Source of the DNA: Rickettsia sp. | Lineage (GTDB): Bacteria > Pseudomonadota > Alphaproteobacteria > Rickettsiales > Rickettsiaceae | DNA: 44,509 nt | Reading direction: 5' to 3' | Assembly: GCA_023269695.1 (NCBI GenBank) | Contig: JAHFPS010000002.1 | Coordinates: 1 to 44,509 of the forward strand | The notes under the pieces: model-generated | Databases searched by the model: none | What the model saw: the letters and a program-made list of their open reading frames with translations, nothing else | What the model was told of the DNA's origin: nothing | Position numbers and translations under genes: made by a program | In this document: in pieces, positions 34,619 through 42,200 of the stretch | Layout of the letters: the number at the start of each line of letters is the position of its first letter | How positions within the stretch are numbered: position 1 is the stretch's first letter

Positions 34619-35224
34619 TTATTCATATTTAATTGTAACATGTTTTAATTTGTTATTTAGCTCCACTATCACTTCTTGCGTAATATTCAGGGTATTTTTA
34701 GCAAATAAAATTTGAGTACTAGGTATAACCAAATCAAGATTATATTTTTCTGCTAAATCATTTATAATTTTTATGGTTGTTTCGTGTACCTTGCCTAAGC
34801 CTTCAGAATGAGCCTGTTCAAGACGTACTTTCCTATCTTGTATTTCTTTTTGTATTATGTTTACTTTTTTATTAAAAGCATCAACTTCTTGTTCAAAGGC
34901 TGATTCACTTAAAGAGTTACGTTTTTCCATTAATAGATTATCTATTTTTTTAAGCTCTATATCCTTCTTTGATAGATCTTGTCGAATTTTTTTACCTATC
35001 TGGTCTACAGATTTTCTTATAGATTGGATTGCTACAGAATGTTCTAGAATGGAGTGTATATCTACAATAGCAATTCTTGCAGCAAATCTATTGTCAATAT
35101 GGCTATTGCCCCTATGACTACGGATCATAAGGCTACTATCAACATTTCTATTAGATGCATGAATAGCTGAACAGCAGTTAATTACTAAACAACTTATTAT
35201 TGTTAACCAACTATAATAGTTCAT
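34619..35224 (-). CDS. OmpH/Skp-like periplasmic chaperone
   Basis: This 201-residue exported protein resembles Skp/OmpH, which holds unfolded outer-membrane proteins in the periplasm. A signal peptide (LTIISCLVINCCSAIHA/SN) is followed by a short polar region and then the family start RIAIVDIHSILEHSVAIQSI. A coiled-coil pair makes up the tentacles (IGKKIRQDLSKKDIELKKID, VDAFNKKVNIIQKEIQDRKV). The end (YNLDLVIPSTQILFAKNTLN and VIVELNNKL) is the conserved beta part. It is transcribed upstream of icd on the same strand. The family member in many rickettsiae lies next to bamA; here it does not. Confidence 0.82.
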   Translation of the reverse strand: MNYYSWLTIISCLVINCCSAIHASNRNVDSSLMIRSHRGNSHIDNRFAARIAIVDIHSILEHSVAIQSIRKSVDQIGKKIRQDLSKKDIELKKIDNLLMEKRNSLSESAFEQEVDAFNKKVNIIQKEIQDRKVRLEQAHSEGLGKVHETTIKIINDLAEKYNLDLVIPSTQILFAKNTLNITQEVIVELNNKLKHVTIKYE

Positions 35225-35288
35225 ATCTAAATATATTCTCTCTTTAATGTCACTCCCATGCGACCCCTTGTCCTTCCAGTACCCCCCT

Positions 35289-35566
35289 AGCTGTTGAAAG
35301 TTAGAGGAAGCGGTTTTAGATAGTACACTTTAAAAGTTGTATGTGATCAATGTCATTGCGAGAAGACCGTAGGTCGACGAAGCAATCCATTTTTGTGTCA
35401 TCCCTGCGAAAGCAGGGATCTTAGATTCCCGCCTACGCGGGAATGACAACTTACGATTGCTTCGTCGGCTTACGCCTCCTCGCAATGATGCCGGTTATTT
35501 TTTCGCAACTTTTAAACTGCCATGATGACCTCTAAAACCGCTTCCTCTTCTAACTTTCGACAGCTG
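35289..35566. repeat. four-layer nested palindrome
   Basis: From outside in: AGCTGTTGAAAGTTAGAGG with CTCTTCTAACTTTCGACAGCT; ACTTTAAAAGTTG with CAACTTTTAAACTGCC; ATGTCATTGCGAGAAGACC..CAATCC with GATTGCTTCGTCG..CTCGCAATGATG; and a complete core GTCATCCCTGCG ... GCGGGAATGAC. All four layers have both arms. A lone right arm CGGGTTAGCTATA is at 35626-35638. The remaining 130 bases before rpiB hold nothing I can identify. Confidence 0.9.
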
Positions 35567-35697
35567 TGGGCATAAGATATCTTCGCATGACCTTTAGGAA
35601 CTTATAACAATATCAAGAACCTATTCGGGTTAGCTATAGATCCAATATTTTCTTAAAATAACTACTCTTTTCTTCATTTTTAGAGAAAGCCGAATAG

Positions 35698-36132
35698 TTA
35701 GTTTATTTTTGATAATCTAGTACTATGTCTCCCACCTTCAAATTTAGTGGTTAAAAATTTATCAACCATTTGATATGCTAGTTCCTCACTTGGTATTTTA
35801 GCTCCTAACACTATTATATTAGCATCATTATGAGCCCTTGATCTTTCTGCCATAAATAAGTCAAAACATAAAGCGGCCCTTATTTCAGACGTACGATTTG
35901 CGGCAATTGACATACCTATACCAGTTCCACAAATTAAGATTCCTAAAGGAGCTCTATTTTCTAAAATTCCATCAACAACTTTTTTAGAATAGTCTGGATA
36001 ATCCACTGTTTCTTGATTATAAGTACCATAATCAAAAATAGATATATTTTTATTGTGTAAATAGCTGATAATTTTGCTTTTAAGTGAAAATCCTGAGTGG
36101 TCACTGGCTATTAGAATGTTGTAAGTTTTCAT
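35698..36132 (-). CDS. rpiB: ribose-5-phosphate isomerase B
   Basis: The enzyme interconverts ribose 5-phosphate and ribulose 5-phosphate; some homologues isomerise other sugar phosphates. At 144 residues it has the family length. The phosphate-binding start [14 protein letters not shown], the catalytic [12 protein letters not shown] region (the active-site Cys-loop ILICGTGIG), [20 protein letters not shown] and [15 protein letters not shown] are all present. The pentose phosphate pathway is mostly missing in rickettsiae, so this gene may serve nucleotide or sugar-phosphate salvage; that is inference. It is divergent from the NlpD-like gene. Confidence 0.94.
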   Translation of the reverse strand: MKTYNILIASDHSGFSLKSKIISYLHNKNISIFDYGTYNQETVDYPDYSKKVVDGILENRAPLGILICGTGIGMSIAANRTSEIRAALCFDLFMAERSRAHNDANIIVLGAKIPSEELAYQMVDKFLTTKFEGGRHSTRLSKIN

Positions 36133-36178
36133 AACTACGTAATTTTGGTAAAAATTGGTAAAAAAATACTAGAATTAA

Positions 36179-36208
36179 TTGTACATTAAAGTTAGTTTAT
36201 TGCATAAT
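36179..36208 (+). promoter_or_regulatory. candidate sigma-70 promoter of the NlpD-like gene
   Basis: TTGTAC (36179-36184), an 18-base spacer and CATAAT (36203-36208) predict a start about 30 bases before ATG 36245. This supports the inner ATG over the TTG at 36179. Confidence 0.4.
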
Positions 36209-36244
36209 AAAATTGTAAATTTTTTGGTAAGTTATTGGTTAGTT

Positions 36245-37174
36245 ATGAAGAATAATATAGTTTTTGTCTATTTTGTAATATTTATGATTTCTGGGTGTGC
36301 CACTCAACCTCCAGCTCCTATTGAATATAATCGTGGAAAGGATTTTTCCCAAAAATCTACAGCCATAAAACCACCAACTACAACATATCCCGAAAATAAT
36401 AATATATTAGAAAGTGATGAAGGTGAAATAATAGGTAGAGAGTTTGATGAGAAAGAAAAAGATTTTGATGCTCCGACTGGTTTTTTAAAAGATAGCCATG
36501 CCATAAAGACTCAAAATCAGGACGATGTAATAATAGTCCCAAGAGTAAAACTAGATGATAATAAGATAATCTACCGTGAGGTGCAATCAGGAGAAACGTT
36601 AGAATCGATAGCCAATGAGTATGATCAAACGGTTGAAGAATTAGCTGAGCTAAATAACATGTCCGCACCTTATTATCTTAATAAATCTCAAATTATCACG
36701 ATAAAAGTTAGCACCGCACTATTAAATAAAAAAAATCAAGAAAAATCTATAAGAAAAAGTGCCATAAGAGAAGCGGAAAATGCTGTGCAAACTAATACAG
36801 CAAAATTTATCAAACCAATTGAAGGTAAAATTATTATCAAATTTGGGGAACAAACATCTAAAGGAAAAAGCAAAGGGGTTAATATTGTTGCAAACAAAGG
36901 TACTATTGTAAGATCTATTGCATCAGGTAAAGTAATGTTTGCAGATAATGATACGAAGTTTGGTAATTTATTAATAATAAAGTTAGATAATAGCGATCTT
37001 TATGTTGCTTATGCTCATTTACAAGATCTAATTGTTCAAAAAGGAGCAACAGTCTCTCAAGGAGAGATAGTCGGGCATGTAGGGAGTACTGGAGATGTTG
37101 AATATCCTCAGCTGCATTTTGCTATTCGCCAGGGAAAGCTAGCTGTTGATCCACTACAATATGTAAACTATTAA
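36245..37174 (+). CDS. NlpD-like lipoprotein with LysM and degenerate LytM (M23) domains
   Basis: The product has 309 residues from ATG 36245, which places a lipoprotein signal (FVYFVIFMISGC) with its lipobox Cys at residue 19; an in-frame TTG upstream would spoil it. After a disordered stretch a LysM domain (REVQSGETLESIANEYDQTV...LAELNNM) binds peptidoglycan. The C-terminal LytM/M23 domain has KGVNIVANKGTIVRSIASG, YAHLQDL and LHFAIRQGK. The first metal-binding His and Asp of active enzymes (HxG(I/V)D) are replaced by Lys and Asn, so like NlpD it is probably an inactive activator of amidases at the division site. It is outer-membrane anchored by inference. Confidence 0.88.
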   Translation: MKNNIVFVYFVIFMISGCATQPPAPIEYNRGKDFSQKSTAIKPPTTTYPENNNILESDEGEIIGREFDEKEKDFDAPTGFLKDSHAIKTQNQDDVIIVPRVKLDDNKIIYREVQSGETLESIANEYDQTVEELAELNNMSAPYYLNKSQIITIKVSTALLNKKNQEKSIRKSAIREAENAVQTNTAKFIKPIEGKIIIKFGEQTSKGKSKGVNIVANKGTIVRSIASGKVMFADNDTKFGNLLIIKLDNSDLYVAYAHLQDLIVQKGATVSQGEIVGHVGSTGDVEYPQLHFAIRQGKLAVDPLQYVNY

Positions 37175-37300
37175 AATTTTGTAGAACCTTAGGAGTATTA
37201 TAGTGCATATAATGACTCCATAAAATAGGGCCAACAGAAATAGAATAATCCATAACTGGTCTGGAATAATACCATTTTTTGCCTTTCCTGAAGAAATCAT
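37154..37300 (-). CDS. possible 48-aa single-pass membrane protein
   Basis: On the minus strand an ATG at 37300 opens 48 codons ending inside the 3' end of the NlpD-like gene (opposite strand). The product has a strong membrane segment (LWIILFLLALFYGVIICTI) with a basic C-side (LLRFYK). Its start codon lies exactly at the boundary with a repeat element. Another frame of the same strand is also open over this stretch, so this may be chance in AT-rich sequence. Confidence 0.25.
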   Translation of the reverse strand: MISSGKAKNGIIPDQLWIILFLLALFYGVIICTIILLRFYKILIVYIL

Positions 37301-37493
37301 ACCAATTAGTGTTAATAAATAGAGTTATATAGCTAACCCGTCAATGTTCTAGATAGCCTCTATGTCATTGCGAGGAGCTACTTTAGTGGCGACGAAGCAA
37401 TCCAAAAAGTGACCAAAAATGGATTGCTTCGTCGGCTCATGCCTCCTCGCAATGACGGTAGTACTTTTGCTGACAAAATATTTGTGGGTAATT
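37299..37493. repeat. palindromic element, near-identical to the copy at 10101
   Basis: ATACCAATTAGTGTTAATAA, TATAGCTAACCCGTC and the inner CATTGCGAGGAGC...GACGAAGCAATCC / ATGGATTGCTTCGTCGG...CCTCCTCGCAATGACGG pair are followed by GCTGACAAAATATTTGTGGG. Only a handful of bases differ from 10101-10260. Confidence 0.88.
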
Positions 37494-37772
37494 AAGGTAT
37501 GGCTTAGTAATAATATTGGTTTGATGGTTAATTGGTATGAGCAACTATATCACCAGGTTGTATTGCATAAAAGTTATTATATTTTAATATTATATGACAG
37601 ATTGCATTACATAAAAGTTGCCAAATATTAAAATATCAGTATTGTTCTATCTGACATTAATTAATAGTCACCAGTTCCAATAATTTGTAAGTGTTATTTT
37701 CTTACGACTTCAAAATATACTAAGATAGTCATCAAATTTATATTTATTTAATAACCTACTAATAAATTTAAC

Positions 37773-37800
37773 TTGACAATAAGTTTTTAATGTATATACT
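37773..37800 (+). promoter_or_regulatory. strong sigma-70 promoter upstream of the adaptor/coiled-coil genes
   Basis: TTGACA (37773-37778, perfect), a 16-base spacer and TATACT (37795-37800, 5 of 6) predict a start near 37807. That leaves an unusually long leader of about 180 bases before the adaptor ATG at 37988. Confidence 0.7.
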
Positions 37801-37849
37801 GCACCATATAAACCGGACGAAACGGATAAAAGCTTGAATTAGGTGAAAA

Positions 37850-37888
37850 ATGGTCAGTTTAGCCGTTCTTTTAATAGTTGTAAAATAA
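37850..37888 (+). CDS. possible 12-residue leader peptide
   Basis: Inside the long leader, ATG 37850 is preceded by AGGTG at 5 bases and encodes MVSLAVLLIVVK. It is short and hydrophobic, with a stop at 37886. The sequence AACGG before it can pair with CCGTT within it. A regulatory leader peptide is possible but unproven. Confidence 0.3.
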   Translation: MVSLAVLLIVVK

Positions 37889-37987
37889 TAATTCTTATAA
37901 ATCAAAGGGTGTTTAATTAAATAACATAGAGTTATAAGCAACTAATTGTAAGTGTTGTTTTCTTATGACTCCTAAGGCGAGGTAGAG

Positions 37988-39082
37988 ATGGTGCTAATGA
38001 GTAGAAGATCATTTATATATGGGGTATTAGGGGTATTATTTATTACAGTATTGATTGTCGTAGTGGTAATTTTTATTAAAAAAATAGATAATAAACAAAT
38101 TGCTGCTAAGCAAGTTGATAATCAAATTGTCGGGGTTCCTGTTGAAGTGGTTAAGGCTCAGTATTCAGAAGAGACAAAGGATATATTGGTTACAACAGGT
38201 AAAACCTTGCCCTATGAAACACATGCAGTTAAAGTCAATATAACAGGGAGAATTAAAGAGCTTGACTTGCCCATAGGTAGTTATGTTAAGAAAGGTGATA
38301 TTTTAGCAGTATTAGATACCACGCAAATTGACTACCTGATTGAACTTGCAAACGAAGAGTATCGTCTTAAAGAGAAAAAAGCTAACGCGATGAAACAGCT
38401 ATCGGATAAGAATCTCATTAGCTATACAGAATATGTAAACCATCGCATAGAATATCTTGATTCTAAGCACAAATATTATACATTACTTGATGACAAAACC
38501 AATCATTATATTATTGCTCCGTTAAGTGGAATTGTTGAACGAAAACTTGTTGCTGACGGAGAACTTGTTACGCAAAAGGATAAAATTGCCGTTCTTTACG
38601 ATATTCATATTATCAAGGTTGCATTCGATCTCGATGAAAGCGACTATCAAAAATTTAAAAGTTTTCCGGATAGCTATGTTAATATCTATATTCCTGCTTT
38701 AGATTTAGCTCTTAAACTAAGTGATTTTAAAACTTCAGAAATTGCTCAAGATAAGAATCACTCAGTCTATATTGAAACGTTTATTCCAAATGATGACAAT
38801 TTAATCACACCTGGCTTATTTGTTAATGTAAATGTTATTTTCAATAGCAATAAGCAACGGATAAAATTACCAAACTCAGCTATTTTTTTTGAATCCTATT
38901 ATTTTGTCTATGTTATTGAAAATAATATAGCTAAAAAAGTTAGGGTTGAAATAGGTGATAGTGATAGCCAAAGTGTAGAGGTAGTTAGTGGCATCAAACC
39001 AAATGACCAAGTGGTTATTTCAGGAAAAAAGGGATTGGCTGATGGGGTTAAGGTTTTGATTGAAGATGAGACAACTAGGTAA
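37988..39082 (+). CDS. membrane-fusion / periplasmic adaptor protein (RND, HlyD family)
   Basis: This 364-residue adaptor has a cytoplasmic start and a single membrane anchor (FIYGVLGVLFITVLIVVVVIF). It is followed by a split lipoyl half-motif (GRIKELDLPIGSYVKKGDIL, about residues 78-97), a rather short helical hairpin (about 105-165), the second lipoyl half (IIAPLSGIVERKLVADGELV), a beta-barrel domain (VKVAFDLDESDYQKF, SVYIETFIPNDDNLITPGLF) and a membrane-proximal domain (VEIGDSDSQSVEVVSGIKPN). This is the order of RND-pump adaptors such as AcrA/MdtA. GAGG lies 6 bases before the ATG. No RND pump or outer-membrane channel gene is adjacent; the next gene is the giant coiled-coil protein, 166 bases on, on the same strand. 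Confidence 0.88.
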   Translation: MVLMSRRSFIYGVLGVLFITVLIVVVVIFIKKIDNKQIAAKQVDNQIVGVPVEVVKAQYSEETKDILVTTGKTLPYETHAVKVNITGRIKELDLPIGSYVKKGDILAVLDTTQIDYLIELANEEYRLKEKKANAMKQLSDKNLISYTEYVNHRIEYLDSKHKYYTLLDDKTNHYIIAPLSGIVERKLVADGELVTQKDKIAVLYDIHIIKVAFDLDESDYQKFKSFPDSYVNIYIPALDLALKLSDFKTSEIAQDKNHSVYIETFIPNDDNLITPGLFVNVNVIFNSNKQRIKLPNSAIFFESYYFVYVIENNIAKKVRVEIGDSDSQSVEVVSGIKPNDQVVISGKKGLADGVKVLIEDETTR

Positions 39083-39248
39083 AAATTATAATAATTAAAA
39101 TGTACTGAAATAGGGGATGAAAAAAAAATAAGAAATACGCAAAAATAATAAAAATAGCTATTAGTGGATTATAAAAATCTGCTATATATTAAGCTAACCT
39201 TATCCTTACTTATATTGAATAATTAAAATAAATAAATGAATTAGACAA

Positions 39249-42200
39249 ATGAAAACACTATATTTTCTTATGATACTATTATTTTTTAGTTCTGTTCATG
39301 CTAAGGAAATTAATCCAGCTGAACTTCAGAAAATAAATGTAATGCAAGCTGGGGAAATACAGGATCTAAGCAAGAAAAAACGTGCCCTTGAGAAAAAAGT
39401 GAAGGAACAAGCTGCAAAGCTAGAAGACTCACCAAATAGTAATGGTAGCGATAATAATAGCTCAAGTAACTTAAATTCTTCATCAAATACTGGACAAGGA
39501 GCTACTCCTAGTAGTAATCCTACCCCAGAACGATATATTGATACTAATAATCGTAATACTCAAGGGAATACAAATTCCAAAAAATATGTAAATGATGGTG
39601 AAAATCTTGATACTACTACGAAAGATCAAAATATTACTGATTCTGTACAGAAAACTAATCAATCACCAAGCGAGGCAAGGAATTCCAGTCAACAAGTAAT
39701 AATTTCAGATGATAATAAGCAATCGGATAGCCAAATTGGTCAAAAGGAAGAATTGAAATTAGATAGTGGACTGCAAGTACGTTCAAAAAATACTGTGCAT
39801 GATAATGTTGAAGCAGCTAAAGCAGAATTATTAGAATTGCAAAGCAGCATAGATGATTTGAATAATGAGAAAAAACTAGCATTTGAAGAATTAAAGCAAC
39901 TAAAATCACAATTGCCTAAACAACCTGAGATAGAAGCTAATTCATTTAGTCAGCAAGCTCAACAAAGTGGAGCTGGTTTACAGGATGATTCAAAGGTGCA
40001 AAAGGAATTGCCTGCTAATTCACAACAACAGATGGCAGACTTGGTTCAAAAAGAAGCAGAGTTAAAGGATGCACAGGCTAAGGTTAAAGCACACGAAGCT
40101 ACGATAGTGGAGAAGGACAAGCTATTAGCAGAGATTAAAAGAGGCTCAAAAAATGAGATAGTAGCGACTCAACAAGAAACTAAAGCTCAGGATAAGTTGG
40201 CTGCAGTGGTTCAAGAAAAACTTCAATTGGAGGAGAAGTTAGCAGCGGCTACTGCAAACATAGCAGAGTTGACTACAAAAGCAACAGATTTGGATGCAAG
40301 AGAAACAAACTTGGCTGAAAAAAACGCAGAGTTACAGACGGCTAATGATACCTTACAACAACAAACAGCAGCTTTAACTAACAAACAAAATGAGGCGGAT
40401 ACTAATTTAGCTGGGCTGGTTGAAGTGGCTAAGGCTCGTGAAGCTGAAATAACAGAGAAGCAACAAGCATTAGCAGATTTAGCTAAAGAAAAAGAGGAAG
40501 CACTTAAAGCTAACGAAACTACGATGGCAAAGTTAGAGCAAGATAACAAACTGTTGGAGAAGAACTTAGTAGATGTTAATAATGAAAAAGATGCGGCTCA
40601 GGCTAAGTTGGATGCAGAGGTTAAAGAGAAGCTTCAGTTGGTGAAGAGCTTAGAAGATGCTAATAAGGCTAAAAAAGAATCAGAAGAGAAGATAGCAGAT
40701 TTGGATAAAAAAAACGCAGAGTTGAATCAACAAAAAGCTGCAGCGGAGCGAGCTGCTCAAACTGAGATGGCAGAGTTGACTCGACAAAAGGATACAGCAG
40801 AGCAAGCTGCACAACAACAAGAAACAGCTTTGGCTGCAAGAAATGCAGAGTTACAGACGGCTAATGAAAGTTTACAACAACAGACAGCAGCTTTGGCTGA
40901 AAAAGAAACAGCTTTACAGGTGGTGCAGGATAACCTTGCTGCAGCGGTTAAAGATAAGGAGCAATTAGCAAATGCTAACAAAGAATCACAACAACAAACA
41001 GCAGCTTTGACTCAACAACAAACTGACGCTCAGGCTAAGTTCGATGAAGAGCTTAAAACTCACGAAGCTACGATGGCAAAGTTAGAGCAAGAGCAGGTGC
41101 AATTGGTGGAGAAATTAGCAGATGCTAATAAGGCTAATGAGGACTCAAAAGTACAGATAGGAGCTTTGACTAAAGAAAGAGATGCGTTGGATGGACTGAC
41201 TAAGACGCACACAACTGCGATAGCAGAGAATCAACAGATATTAGAATCGGTTAAGAATGCATTAGCAGCAGAGAAGGCTAAGTATGAGGAAGCAAGTAAG
41301 AAGCTAGCTCAGGAGAAGGTACAGTGGGAGAAGAACTTAGCGACGGCTACTGAAAACATAGAAGCTGTGACTCAACAAAAAAATGAAGCACGAGCCGAGA
41401 TAGTAGAAACTCAAAAGGAATTAGAATTAGCGAAGAGTAAACTTAAAGGGGAAAGAGAGAATTATGTAAGTCTAGAAAAAGATAAGCAGCAGGTGGAAAA
41501 GAACTTAGCGGATGCTAATAAAAACTTACAACAACAGATAGCAACTTTGACTGAAGGACAAAAGGATACACAAGATAAGTTAGATAATGCACAAACTGAG
41601 CAGGATAGGTTGACTGCAGATCTTAAAACTCACGAAGCTGCGATGGCAAAGTTAGAGCAAGAGCGGGTACAATTGGTGGAGAAATTAGCAGATGCTAATA
41701 AGGCTAAGGAGGACTCAAAAGTACGGATAGCAGATTTGACTGAAGGACAAAAGGATATACAGGATAAGTTAGATGGTACACAGGTTGAGATAGCAAAGAA
41801 TCAACAGGTATTAGAGTCAGTTCAGAAAGAATTAGAATTAGCTCAGAACAAATCTAAAGAAGAAAATGAGCAGTTGGCGAAGAACTTAGAAGATGCTAAT
41901 AAGGCTAAAAAAGAATCAGATGAGAAGATAGCAGATTTGACTCGACAAGAAACTGAAGCTCAGGATAAGTTAGCTGCAGTGGTTCAAGAAAAACTTCAAT
42001 TGGAGAAGAGCTTAGCGGCGGCTACTGTAAACATAGCAGCTTTGACTCAACAACAAACTGAAGCTCAGGCTGCGATAACAGCGAATCAACAAGTAATAAC
42101 AGAGTTGAATCAACAAAAAGAGGTAGCGGTTCTAGGAAAGGAAGAGTTGGCGGAGAAGTTAGTGGCGGCTACTGCAAAAGAGGCAGAGTTGACTCGACAA

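Larger units (their letters stand above)
37681..37970 (+). repeat. 28-base direct repeat flanking the promoter/leader of the adaptor gene
   Basis: TAATTTGTAAGTGTTATTTT (37681-37700, continuing CTTACGACT) recurs as TAATTGTAAGTGTTGTTTTC (37943-37962, continuing TTATGACT). Each copy can fold GTAAG against CTTAC or CTTAT. The second copy ends 17 bases before the adaptor ATG. A related sequence (TTTGTAAGCGTTATG) is at 26950. The rest of the 37494-37772 gap is AT-rich and featureless. Confidence 0.6.

Noticed and set aside
1250-37493. CRISPR array made of the many CATTGCGAGGAG repeats
   Set aside because: The copies are palindromic, scattered over 36 kb singly or in nests, without regular spacers, and no cas gene is present.
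37419-37631. ORF of 70 codons before the adaptor gene
   Set aside because: It starts inside the palindromic element and runs into AT-rich sequence; the second half has no domain pattern and contains a short DNA repeat.
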